Assembly (NCBI RefSeq): GCF_015594545.1
Contig: NZ_JADIIO010000001.1
Coordinates: 1,984,001 to 2,048,000, forward strand
Direction of reading: 5' to 3'
DNA: 64,000 bases
Source: Staphylococcus durrellii
GTDB taxonomy: Bacteria; Bacillota; Bacilli; Staphylococcales; Staphylococcaceae
In this document: positions 56,087 to 64,000 of the stretch, piece by piece
Numbering within the stretch: the first letter of the stretch is position 1
Layout of the letters: every line of letters begins with the position of its first letter
The notes under the pieces: generated by a model
What the model saw: the letters and a program-made list of their open reading frames with translations, nothing else
Database searches by the model: none
Told to the model about the DNA's origin: nothing
Translations under genes and position numbers: made by a program

Positions 56087-56731
56087 TTACTTTTCAGCAT
56101 AAATGTGTTCAGCATTGTCATAGCTCAGAATCGTAATATTATCATCTTTTTGAACCATAACTACTTTATTTGTTTCATCTTTATTAATAATCTTAACTTC
56201 GTCACCAATAGAAATTTCTTTGCTTGAGAGATAAATAAGCAACTCTGTTCTATCTCTTACTCTTTTAATGCTTACTATATCTCCCGCTTCAAAAGATAAC
56301 AAGTTGTCAGTATAAATTTCTTTATACTGCTTATTTCTTGGAATTACGCCTCCATGAGGACATGTAGTTGGATAATTTAGTAATTTATCTAATCTTTCCA
56401 TAAACAAATGAGAAACGCGATGTTCTAACACTTCTGCTTCTTGATGCACTTCTTCCCAATTATATTCTAATATTTGTATTAAAAATAATTCTATTAAACG
56501 GTGACGTTTAATAATATCTAATGTATATGACAAACCTTCTCCAGATAACATAACACCTTTATAAGGCTTGGTTTCAACATAATTTGATTTCTCTAATCTA
56601 TTAATCATTTCGCTAACTGAAGGTGGTTTTATATTAAGATATTGAGATAACTTCTTATTTGAAACGAATGTTACGTCGCCTTCGTGTGTCAATATCGCCT
56701 TCAAATAGTCCTCTTTTTCCTCTGTCAGCAT
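56087..56731 (-). CDS. mntR: Manganese-responsive DtxR-family repressor MntR
   Basis: A 214-residue DtxR/MntR/SirR-type repressor: winged helix (about residues 3-62, LTEEKEDYLKAIL...KPPSVSEMINRLEK), metal-binding dimerisation domain with the HEAEVLEHRVS-like and TTCPHGG segments, and a C-terminal SH3-like FeoA domain (about 145-214). With manganese it represses mntABC. The ATG at 56731 follows GGAGTG; a codon 15 bases upstream lies in that site. Divergent from mntABC with a shared operator region. Also called sirR. Confidence 0.93.
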   Translation of the reverse strand: MLTEEKEDYLKAILTHEGDVTFVSNKKLSQYLNIKPPSVSEMINRLEKSNYVETKPYKGVMLSGEGLSYTLDIIKRHRLIELFLIQILEYNWEEVHQEAEVLEHRVSHLFMERLDKLLNYPTTCPHGGVIPRNKQYKEIYTDNLLSFEAGDIVSIKRVRDRTELLIYLSSKEISIGDEVKIINKDETNKVVMVQKDDNITILSYDNAEHIYAEK

Positions 56732-56777
56732 ATTTTCACTCCTCATAATCAGTGTCTATATTGTATCACGAAATTTC

Positions 56778-56807
56778 TTGACACGCTAAAAGTTTGTAGT
56801 ATATTAT
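56778..56807 (+). promoter_or_regulatory. mntABC promoter
   Basis: TTGACA, 18 bases, TATTAT: a strong sigma-A promoter; transcription would start at or just before the MntR box. Confidence 0.72.
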
Positions 56808-56815
56808 AAATTTAA

Positions 56816-56829
56816 TTAGGCTAGCCTAA
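56816..56829. promoter_or_regulatory. MntR operator
   Basis: TTAGGCTAGCCTAA, a perfect 14-base palindrome matching the staphylococcal MntR/SirR box. It lies across the expected start of mntA transcription, 24 bases upstream of the start codon. Confidence 0.88.
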
Positions 56830-56853
56830 ATTTTTTATTAAAGAAGGTGAATC

Positions 56854-57600
56854 ATGTTAGAAATAAAGAATCTAAACCTATATATTAATAATAAACATGT
56901 ACTGGAGGACATCAATTTATCTATACCTGTAGCGGGAGAAATAATAGGTATTATGGGGCCAAATGGTGCAGGTAAAAGTTCATTATTAAAATCTCTGATA
57001 GGTGAATTTAAAGCTACTGGAGATAAGTTATTATTACATAAACCACTGACCTCATCATTCAAATATATAACTTACATACCTCAAAAATCTAATATCGACC
57101 TAGATTTTCCCATCAATGTATCAGATGTCGTAATATCTGGTGCCTATAAAAACATAGGCTGGTTTAAAAGCGTAGATAAAAACCACAAAGCTCGTTTAAA
57201 TCAACTCTTAGACATACTGGAGTTGCAAGATTTAAAATCTCGTCAAATTTCCCAATTAAGTGGTGGGCAACTACAACGTGTACTTGTTGCACGCGCTTTA
57301 ATGAATGATAGTGATCTTTACTTATTAGATGAACCCTTTGTAGGTATAGACTTTCATAGTGAGCAACTCATCATAGAATTAATTAACCAATTAAAGGCTA
57401 ATAATAAGCTTGTTATGATAGTACATCATGACCTGTCAAAAGCCACAGATTATTTTGATCGTATAATTTTGCTTAATCGCAATGTTAGATTTTTTGGGCC
57501 AAGTGACATCGCCATGCAGCCTAAAAATTTAAATGATGCATTTTTAAACCATCAATCTACTTTTACGTCAGAGAATGTTACCGCTGAGGTGATAACATGA
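56854..57600 (+). CDS. mntA: Manganese ABC transporter ATPase MntA
   Basis: A 248-residue ATPase: Walker A GPNGAGKSS (about residues 34-42), signature LSGGQLQRVLVARAL (about 135-149), Walker B LYLLDEPFVGID, H-loop VHHD. First gene of mntABC, overlapping mntB by four bases (ATGA). Supplies energy for manganese uptake, needed for superoxide dismutase and resistance to calprotectin. Confidence 0.93.
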   Translation: MLEIKNLNLYINNKHVLEDINLSIPVAGEIIGIMGPNGAGKSSLLKSLIGEFKATGDKLLLHKPLTSSFKYITYIPQKSNIDLDFPINVSDVVISGAYKNIGWFKSVDKNHKARLNQLLDILELQDLKSRQISQLSGGQLQRVLVARALMNDSDLYLLDEPFVGIDFHSEQLIIELINQLKANNKLVMIVHHDLSKATDYFDRIILLNRNVRFFGPSDIAMQPKNLNDAFLNHQSTFTSENVTAEVIT

Positions 57601-58427
57601 TTGAGTTTTTCCAACATTTATTTAGCTACCAATTCCTAAATCGTGCGCTTATTATCGCTATTGTAGTTGGTATTGTTTGTGGCACTGTTGGTAGTTTAAT
57701 CGTTTTAAGAGGTTTAGCACTAATGAGCGATGCGATGAGCCACGCCGTATTACCTGGTGTAGCCTTATCCTTTGTCTTCGGCATCCCTCTTTACGTTGGC
57801 GCCCTACTTACAAGTATGATTGCAAGTGTACTTATAGGCTTTATCACAACGGGAAGCAAAACTAAGCCTGACGCAGCAATAGGTATATGTTTCACTGCAT
57901 TTCTTTCAATAGGAATTATCATTATTAGCCTAATACACAGTACGACAGATTTATATCACATTTTATTTGGGAATATTTTAGCGATTACATCGTCTTCATT
58001 TTGGACGACAATCGTAGTAAGCATCACAGTCGTATTACTTATAATCATCTTCTTCAGACCTTTAATGATTTCTACATTTGATGAAACATTTAGTAAAATG
58101 AGCGGTTTAAATACAACTTTAATTCATTATTTTGTAATGCTCATGCTTTCTATGGTAACAATAGCGAGTATTCAAACAGTAGGCATTATTTTAGTTGTAG
58201 CATTATTAATTACGCCTGCCAGTGCAGCATATTTAATCGCAAAAAGTTTACCTTTAATGATGATAATTGCCAGCACTATTAGCATCATTAGTTCAATCAT
58301 TGGTATGTATTTCAGTTACATATATAACATACCTAGTGGCGCTACCATCGTTTTATGTGCCTTTATTCTCTATATTATTATATTTGTTTTTGTCAAAATT
58401 CATAATAAGAAAGGATTAGCAACATGA
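57597..58427 (+). CDS. mntB: Manganese ABC transporter permease MntB
   Basis: A 276-residue ABC-3-type permease with about eight or nine helices. GTVGSLIVLRGLALMSDAMSHAVLPGVAL (about residues 28-56) and IASIQTVGIILVVALLITPASAA (about 190-212) are family hallmarks. Overlaps mntA and mntC by four bases each. Confidence 0.93.
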   Translation: MIEFFQHLFSYQFLNRALIIAIVVGIVCGTVGSLIVLRGLALMSDAMSHAVLPGVALSFVFGIPLYVGALLTSMIASVLIGFITTGSKTKPDAAIGICFTAFLSIGIIIISLIHSTTDLYHILFGNILAITSSSFWTTIVVSITVVLLIIIFFRPLMISTFDETFSKMSGLNTTLIHYFVMLMLSMVTIASIQTVGIILVVALLITPASAAYLIAKSLPLMMIIASTISIISSIIGMYFSYIYNIPSGATIVLCAFILYIIIFVFVKIHNKKGLAT

Positions 58428-59353
58428 AAAAAATACTTCCAATAATACTACTTTGTGTTTTATTTATTGCCGCTTGCGGTAATGATAAAAAAACATCCAC
58501 ATCTGGCAACGAAGACAAACTAAAAGTGGTTGCCACAAATTCCATTATTTATGATATGGCCAAAAATGTAGCCGGAGATAATATTGAATTACATAGTATC
58601 GTTCCAATCGGTCAAGACCCACACGAATATGAAGTTAAACCAAAAGATATTAAAGCACTGACAGATGCTGACGTAGTACTATATAATGGTTTAAATTTAG
58701 AAACTGGAAATGGTTGGTTCGAAAAAGCTTTAAAACAAGCAGGAAAGTCTATGAAAGATGACAACGTAGTAGCCGTATCGAAAAAAGTTGACCCAATATA
58801 TCTAGAAGGTGCTAAAGGAGACAAAGATAAATTAGACCCACATGCTTGGTTAAGCTTGGAAAACGGTATTAAATATACTGAGACAATTCAAGAAACTTTA
58901 TTAAATAAAACTAAAAAACATAAAGATGCAATTGAAAAAATGAGTAACACATATCTGACTCAACTTAAGGATTTAAACGATGAAAGTCATAATAAATTCA
59001 AGGACATTCCTAAGAATGAACGTACAATTGTTACAAGTGAAGGCGCGTTTAAATATTTTGCTAGACAATATGAAATTAAACCTGGCTATATTTGGGAAAT
59101 CAACACTGAAAAGCAAGGTACACCTGATCAAATGAAAGCAGCAATTAAATTTGTGAAAGACAATAATGTTAAACATTTACTTGTTGAAACAAGTGTTGAT
59201 CGTAAGATTATGGAAGGTTTAAGTGAAGAAACTAAAAAAGATATCTACGGTGAAATATATACCGATTCAATTGGTAAACAAGGCAGTGAGGGTGACTCTT
59301 ACTACAAAATGATGAAATATAATATTGAAACCATTCACGGCAGTATGAAATAA
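58424..59353 (+). CDS. mntC: Manganese-binding lipoprotein MntC
   Basis: A 309-residue cluster A-I substrate-binding lipoprotein. Lipobox LFIAAC with Cys18. The metal ligands are readable as His in GQDPHEYE (about residue 67), His in DPHAWL (about 141), Glu in TSEGAFKYF (about 206) and a late Asp. The mature protein delivers Mn to MntAB. Overlaps mntB by four bases. The 3' region holds the structured RNA described separately. Confidence 0.94.
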   Translation: MKKILPIILLCVLFIAACGNDKKTSTSGNEDKLKVVATNSIIYDMAKNVAGDNIELHSIVPIGQDPHEYEVKPKDIKALTDADVVLYNGLNLETGNGWFEKALKQAGKSMKDDNVVAVSKKVDPIYLEGAKGDKDKLDPHAWLSLENGIKYTETIQETLLNKTKKHKDAIEKMSNTYLTQLKDLNDESHNKFKDIPKNERTIVTSEGAFKYFARQYEIKPGYIWEINTEKQGTPDQMKAAIKFVKDNNVKHLLVETSVDRKIMEGLSEETKKDIYGEIYTDSIGKQGSEGDSYYKMMKYNIETIHGSMK

Positions 59354-59361
59354 ATAATAAA

Positions 59362-59512
59362 TTAAGGCTATTCTACCTTACAAGGTGAATAGTCCCATAC
59401 CGTACTTAATATTAATACTGCAATCATAATAGTACGGTATGGTGGTATTCAAAGCCTTAAATAAACTCCTTAAACCATCAACAGGTTGTAATCCTCCCCC
59501 TGTTGATGGTTT
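59362..59512 (+). ncRNA. Structured mntC 3' region, candidate RsaC-like sRNA
   Basis: Immediately after mntC. An outer stem TTAAGGCT (59362-59369) / AGCCTTAA (59453-59460) encloses a small hairpin (59370-59390, ATTC-ACCT paired with AGGT-GAAT) and a perfect 12-bp stem CCATACCGTACT (59395-59406) / AGTACGGTATGG (59431-59442), a three-way junction. The terminator hairpin follows, with loop TTGTAATCCTCCC containing a C-rich UCCUCCC. In S. aureus the sRNA RsaC is cut from the mntABC 3' end and carries such C-rich signals. This is inferred from position and structure, not from sequence matching. Confidence 0.5.
59472..59512 (+). terminator. Terminator of mntABC
   Basis: 14-bp perfect stem AAACCATCAACAGG, 13-nt C-rich loop and TTTT tail. 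Confidence 0.92.
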
Positions 59513-59522
59513 TTCTATAAAA

Positions 59523-59576
59523 AAGTTAGCAATCTAACCCCTATATCATATATCAAACGAGGTTAAACGCTAACTT
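59523..59576 (-). terminator. Terminator of the NhaP-type antiporter gene
   Basis: Stem AAGTTAGC / GCTAACTT with a second inner stem TAACCCC / GAGGTTA (one G-U), minus-strand TTTTTT tail, 13 bases past the stop. Confidence 0.8.
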
Positions 59577-59589
59577 CTAAATATTTATA

Positions 59590-61638
59590 TTAAGTTAAAC
59601 TATCAACGAGCACCATTTCATCGTAATTAATGGATTCTCTAATTTTAAGTGCTGTCGCTTCTGTAATATCTTCATCCTCTACTAATTGATTTAAAATTCT
59701 GCGTTGCTCTTTGAGCGCAGTTAATTTCACTTTAGTAATAGATGTTTCATTTTTTTGATCAAAGAAGTTTTTCGGTGTTAAGTTTTCGATTCTAAGTAAG
59801 TATCCATCACAAATCATGCCTACTTCTAGTTTATTTTCTTCTGTGGTTTCTTTACTTAATCTACTTACAACACGATAATGCACTGTTCTCATTACATTAG
59901 AGATTTCTACTAAATTATCAACAATAGATAACGATGAAGCTGCATTTGTTTTCATGCGGGTTTTAATTCTTCTTTTTAAAATAAAGGCACGAAATTCTAC
60001 TTTTAGACGTTGAATAAGTGAAGCTTGCTTATAGATTTGAGTTCGCTCTGCATAACGCATATAGTTATCGAGTACACTGGTCGTAATATCACCATTTTCA
60101 ACTAAAGTATTTAGCGTATTATTTTCGGCATCGAAAGCTATCTTTTGTAATCTTTGTAGTTCCTTCGCATCCTCATCTTCATTTTCTACAGATTTTAAGA
60201 ATGCAAGTTTATCATGATAGTCTTTTATAACACTGCCGTATCTAAAGCTAGATTCTATCGTTGACATCTGATTTAAGCTATCTATAACTTTTTCTAGAAT
60301 ATAAATTCGTGCTTGTTTATAATTCATGCCTTTTTGTTTAGGTTGAGTTGCAGCAGGTGTAACGAGTGGTACGATAAATTGTGCTACTACTAAACTAATT
60401 ATAACCATGCCTGAGGAAATAAATAACAAATCATCTCTAAAGGAGAAGGAATGGTGATTTGCCAGCATGTAAGGCAACGTCAAGGCAATGGCAAGAGAAA
60501 TGGTTCCGTGCACACCACAAATTGACATGATAAAGGCATAAGTTCCTCTTTTAGGAGGTGCTTCTGAGCTCATAGAATCCTCTTCGTTATGCGTAATCAT
60601 TTTTTGGAAGGGACTGATTGGTAAATAAAAATAAGGATATAATACGAGGACCCATAAAAATCTAAATACATAAATAGCTAAAGCAACTAAAAATGTTACT
60701 ACTATTAAAAAGGCTAAATTGTGTGGTTCATTTTTAATGATACGACCCACAACTTCTGGAATTAAATAACCCAAAATAGAAAACACAAAACCATTTAATA
60801 CATAACCTAAAGTATTCCAAGTATGATTGTAACTCATTTGCAACCTTGTTCGCGCTTGAGCTATACGATCACGTTCAAATCCATGTACTAACCCTGCAAC
60901 TACAGCAGCAATAATACCAGATGCATGGAACATTTCCGCCACTAAATAAGTAATAAATGGCGTAATTAATTGAATAAATGTAAACATATTTACATTTTCT
61001 ATACCTCTACGCGTTAGCGTTACTCTTATTCTGACGAAAACTAATCCGATAATCAAACCAACGATAAAACCGCCAATAGAGGATATTAAAAATTGTTCTA
61101 TCGCGTTCACGATAGAGAACGTACCGGTAATTAAGGCAGCTACGGCTATTTTAAAAGATATGATACCAGCTGCATCATTAAGTAACGATTCACCCTCTAA
61201 AATAGTCATAGAACCTTTAGGCAAAATTTTACCATTAGTTATAGCTTTTACAGCAACAGCATCGGTAGGACATAAGATTGCAGCTAGAGCAAATGCTGCA
61301 GCCATAGGCAATTCGGGCCAAATCCAGTGGACAAATAACCCAACGACGATAACTGTTGTAACAACTAATCCTAGCGCCATCATTAAAACAGGCTTAATAT
61401 ACCGTCTTAAGTGCACTCGAGATACTTGTACGCCTTCAACGAATAGTAAAGGTGCAATTAAGGCTACCATAAATAATTCACTATCAAATTGGAACTGTAC
61501 CGGAACGGGAGTTACATAAAGCAACATACCTAAAAATATTTGTATAAACGCCAATGGCATTCTAGACAGAAATGTATGTACAAAAGAACTAACAATAACT
61601 ACCGCTATAAAAATCAATAGTGTTTCAAATATTTCCAT
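59590..61638 (-). CDS. NhaP/CPA1-family sodium/proton antiporter
   Basis: A 682-residue protein. The membrane part (about residues 1-420, 12-13 helices) has AAILCPTDAVAVKAI and LEGESLLNDAAGIISFK, in which the paired Asn-Asp of CPA1 antiporters binds the ion. A cytoplasmic helical tail (about 430-682) is probably regulatory. The ATG at 61638 follows AGAGGTGAAACT; a longer frame to 61722 is polar and unlikely. It lies 246 bases downstream of the Mnh2 genes on the same strand but has its own promoter region. Confidence 0.88.
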   Translation of the reverse strand: MEIFETLLIFIAVVIVSSFVHTFLSRMPLAFIQIFLGMLLYVTPVPVQFQFDSELFMVALIAPLLFVEGVQVSRVHLRRYIKPVLMMALGLVVTTVIVVGLFVHWIWPELPMAAAFALAAILCPTDAVAVKAITNGKILPKGSMTILEGESLLNDAAGIISFKIAVAALITGTFSIVNAIEQFLISSIGGFIVGLIIGLVFVRIRVTLTRRGIENVNMFTFIQLITPFITYLVAEMFHASGIIAAVVAGLVHGFERDRIAQARTRLQMSYNHTWNTLGYVLNGFVFSILGYLIPEVVGRIIKNEPHNLAFLIVVTFLVALAIYVFRFLWVLVLYPYFYLPISPFQKMITHNEEDSMSSEAPPKRGTYAFIMSICGVHGTISLAIALTLPYMLANHHSFSFRDDLLFISSGMVIISLVVAQFIVPLVTPAATQPKQKGMNYKQARIYILEKVIDSLNQMSTIESSFRYGSVIKDYHDKLAFLKSVENEDEDAKELQRLQKIAFDAENNTLNTLVENGDITTSVLDNYMRYAERTQIYKQASLIQRLKVEFRAFILKRRIKTRMKTNAASSLSIVDNLVEISNVMRTVHYRVVSRLSKETTEENKLEVGMICDGYLLRIENLTPKNFFDQKNETSITKVKLTALKEQRRILNQLVEDEDITEATALKIRESINYDEMVLVDSLT

Positions 61639-61884
61639 AGTTTCACCTCTTTTCGATTCAATATGTGCATCGTAATTGCTGAGGTTGAAACAAACAGTCG
61701 TGAATTTCTCTTGTATAAACAAGATAAATACACGTTATGATTTCAAAATTCAAAGTTTCCCCAAAATAACTACAAAGAAATTTTTTCTAAATTCATACAA
61801 TTACAAATATACATTATTTTATCACTTTTTTGTCACTTATTAAATTTTAAGCACTTTTACACCAAGATTTAATATCAATAAAAT

Positions 61885-62331
61885 TTAATAATCATGATCT
61901 TCTTGATATTTTTTTTGTCTCAATTCTTCACGCTTTTGTGCACGTTCTTTTAGTTGTTCAAAACTACTTTTTTCATTCGCACTTAATAAAATATTTGTGT
62001 TCCCAACATTGTCACTTTTACGATACATATATGCTCCTGTACGGTATGCAGCTCTCGATATTAAATGTCCCCCTACTGGAGAAGTTAGATTGATAAATAC
62101 TAATGCTAATATCAATCTAACACTTAGATAACTTTGTGCAGAAACAAAATAGACAATAACGCCTAATAATGTAAGTAACACTGATAATGTAGAACTTTTT
62201 GTAGCTGCATGGCTTCGCAAAAATACGTCTTGAAATTTGATTAAGCCAATAGCACTTATTAAAGCTATAATGCTCCCTAAAAACATCATTAACGCCGCTA
62301 TTAGGTTAACGATTTCGCTTATTGTTGGCAT
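61885..62331 (-). CDS. mnhG2: Na+/H+ antiporter Mnh2 complex subunit G
   Basis: A 148-residue MnhG/MrpG subunit: three membrane helices (about residues 7-100) with [20 protein letters not shown], typical of the family, and a charged C-terminus. The ATG at 62331 is preceded by GGGGGG and gives the normal family length; the longer frame to 62397 overlaps mnhF more and lacks a site. Overlaps mnhF by 26 bases. Part of the Mrp-type antiporter that works in pH and sodium tolerance. Confidence 0.9.
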   Translation of the reverse strand: MPTISEIVNLIAALMMFLGSIIALISAIGLIKFQDVFLRSHAATKSSTLSVLLTLLGVIVYFVSAQSYLSVRLILALVFINLTSPVGGHLISRAAYRTGAYMYRKSDNVGNTNILLSANEKSSFEQLKERAQKREELRQKKYQEDHDY

Positions 62332-62608
62332 TGAAAACGTGCCCCCCTTCAATAAACCGCGATATAGACACAGAACTAACAAATGAAATAATGGCAATTA
62401 ATAAAATAGAATCTAGAAATGAGAATGTACCAAATACAACACTCATTACACCAACGATAGACATCAATATTGCACTCGAGGCATCGAAAGCTACTACTCT
62501 ATCTGCAGTCGTCGGACCTTTTATAAGCCTGAATAAACTAAGCAATAACGCTATGCCAAAAACTATGATCGAACTTGTTATAAAAAAGTTTGTTACCGAT
62601 GCTATCAT
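62306..62608 (-). CDS. mnhF2: Na+/H+ antiporter Mnh2 complex subunit F
   Basis: A 100-residue subunit with three helices. [19 protein letters not shown] (about residues 25-43) is the MnhF/MrpF signature. Overlaps mnhE by four bases and mnhG by 26. Confidence 0.92.
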   Translation of the reverse strand: MIASVTNFFITSSIIVFGIALLLSLFRLIKGPTTADRVVAFDASSAILMSIVGVMSVVFGTFSFLDSILLIAIISFVSSVSISRFIEGGHVFNANNKRNR

Positions 62609-63087
62609 TCTGCCACCTCCAATATGAGTCCTTCGTATTGTCTAATACTTTTCAACAACTTTTGTCGTTCTTTTTCTGAAATATCTATAGCATGAATAAA
62701 AAATTTCTTTTTCTCCTTAGAAATACGAATAACTGTAGACCCTGGCGTAATGATAATTAATATTGTTAAAAATGAAACGCTCCAATCACTCGTTAATTTT
62801 GTTTCATAAGTCACTAAACCAGGATTCATGTCTTGCGTCTTAAACAAAATATAATTAATAGTAGTCATACTAGAAGTTATTAGTTGATACAAATAAACTG
62901 CTAAAAATTTTATGGCTACCCAAACCTTTTTAAGATAGAATTCTTGTCCGAAAAATCGATGGAGTATATATATAACTATCAAACCAACTAAATATCCGGA
63001 GAAGAAAGTGGTTACTTTAAAGGCATCTTCATCTTGGAAAAGCACCCATAAAAAGGCAATGATGACGTTCAATACAACTTGTCTCAT
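62605..63087 (-). CDS. mnhE2: Na+/H+ antiporter Mnh2 complex subunit E
   Basis: A 160-residue MnhE/MrpE subunit: two or three N-terminal helices, then a cytoplasmic domain. [20 protein letters not shown] and [17 protein letters not shown] (here [12 protein letters not shown]) are family marks. Starts at the TAATG overlap with mnhD. Confidence 0.92.
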   Translation of the reverse strand: MRQVVLNVIIAFLWVLFQDEDAFKVTTFFSGYLVGLIVIYILHRFFGQEFYLKKVWVAIKFLAVYLYQLITSSMTTINYILFKTQDMNPGLVTYETKLTSDWSVSFLTILIIITPGSTVIRISKEKKKFFIHAIDISEKERQKLLKSIRQYEGLILEVAE

Positions 63088-64000
63088 TATTTCTCCTCCT
63101 TCAATAAATGTGGATTCACTTGTTGCTGATATTTACCTTCATCCATATTTAAATGTGTAGCATTATCTGTGACTTTTAAAAGTATAGGAGCAGTTAATCC
63201 GATAATGATAACGACTGCGACCAAGACACCGATTAAAGCACTTCGGTACCGAGGCATTTTGTTGTATTCTAGTTGTTTCCCAGTTGTACCACTACCTAAA
63301 TACATAGTGAAATAAATTCTAAATAAGCTAACCATTGCTATAACACTCGTAATAACCATTAAAGTTAACCCGATATAGTTACCATTTTCGATAGCCCCTT
63401 GGAAAATTAATAATTTCCCAGGAAACCCACTAAATGGAGGAACCCCACCTATAGCTAGCGTCGTCACTACTAAGGCAATACCTAGCACTGGTTCTCGTTT
63501 CGCTAAACCACTTAAATAGCGATATTGTCTATATCCTGTTATATAGACGAGACTACCTATTACAAAAAATAATAATGTTTTTACTATAATGTCGTTAGCT
63601 AGATAAAATATTGCACCATTTACACCAGCAAATGTGTGCGATCCTAATCCTAAAATAATAAAGCCTATCGATAAAATAACTTGATATGCAGCTATTTTCT
63701 TAATATCTTTATACGCAATGACACCGAACGCCCCGATAAACATTGTAATACAAGCTAAAAATACTAATAGTGAGTGTGTAATATGGTCATGTCCATTAAA
63801 CATTAAGGTGAAAAATCTAATAAGCGCATATGCACCTACTTTAGTCATCAACGCAGCAAATAATGCGGCGAGTTCAGTGTTTAATACAGCATACGCCTTA
63901 GGTAGCCACATAAATAAAACCAATGCAGCTTTCGAACCAAACGCTACTAAAAACACCATCGAGACAATGACAATTGCATTGTGGTTGTCTAACTCTTTTA
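63087..64000 (-). CDS. mnhD2: Na+/H+ antiporter Mnh2 complex subunit D, N-terminal part outside window
   Basis: The C-terminal 304 residues of a NuoM/MrpD-like proton-translocating subunit; the frame stays open to the right edge, so the ATG at 63959 is internal. [17 protein letters not shown] and the two transport lysines of NuoM-type proteins (in KAALV... and [10 protein letters not shown]) are visible. The family is about 498 residues, so roughly 40 percent is missing. Overlaps mnhE by one base. Confidence 0.92.
   Translation of the reverse strand, partial: KELDNHNAIVIVSMVFLVAFGSKAALVLFMWLPKAYAVLNTELAALFAALMTKVGAYALIRFFTLMFNGHDHITHSLLVFLACITMFIGAFGVIAYKDIKKIAAYQVILSIGFIILGLGSHTFAGVNGAIFYLANDIIVKTLLFFVIGSLVYITGYRQYRYLSGLAKREPVLGIALVVTTLAIGGVPPFSGFPGKLLIFQGAIENGNYIGLTLMVITSVIAMVSLFRIYFTMYLGSGTTGKQLEYNKMPRYRSALIGVLVAVVIIIGLTAPILLKVTDNATHLNMDEGKYQQQVNPHLLKEEK

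Overview
The window is a low-GC Gram-positive chromosome segment that reads as Staphylococcus. It carries mgrA, norA, graXRS, pbp4/abcA, the tag/tar wall teichoic acid genes, fhuCBG, mntABC/mntR and the mnh2 antiporter. Gene order, compared from memory, matches the S. aureus core region running from mnh2 to galU, in reverse. The proteins differ from S. aureus at many positions, so a coagulase-negative species is likely; I cannot name it. I see no tRNA, rRNA, CRISPR array, prophage or intact insertion sequence.

Layout. 1-5.3 kb: ybaK fragment, galU, a membrane-anchored protein, norA, a PPC-domain protein and a DUF1361 pair. 5.3-9.2 kb: cobW-aldo/keto reductase-small membrane protein-dedA operon, then mgrA. 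9.2-18.5 kb: cydDC, uppP, a sigma-B-type coiled-coil protein, YqxD- and LOG-family proteins, two acetyltransferases and small stress or surface proteins. 18.9-27.1 kb: MFS transporters, a LysR regulator, a DUF402 protein, a MetE-like methyltransferase, a DUF985 cupin, a YebC regulator and a BI-1 protein. 27.4-34.4 kb: a LysM-CHAP wall hydrolase, pit phosphate transport, graXRS and an acetyltransferase. 34.5-42.5 kb: esterase, dhaKLM, fhuCBG, yitT. 42.8-54.8 kb: nupC, abcA/pbp4, then tagD-tagX-tagB, tagG, tagH, a second tagG-like gene and tagA. 55-64 kb: M50 peptidase, mntR/mntABC, an NhaP-type antiporter and mnhDEFG.

Much of the window serves the cell envelope: teichoic acid synthesis and export, PBP4, UppP, GraXRS, the LysM-CHAP hydrolase and galU. 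MgrA sits in the same window as norA and abcA, two of its known S. aureus targets. Legible control sites are a Fur box (fhuC), an MntR box (mntA), a WalR box (CHAP gene), a CodY box (MetE-like gene), two cre sites (dhaK, nupC) and two sigma-B promoters.

The least expected features are: (1) five long convergent intergenic regions, each holding two separate hairpins, three of which form one recognisable repeat family and two a looser second one; (2) a three-way-junction RNA plus C-rich terminator loop in the mntC 3' region, positioned like RsaC; (3) a second tagG-like permease gene between tagH and tagA; (4) graXRS without vraFG beside it.
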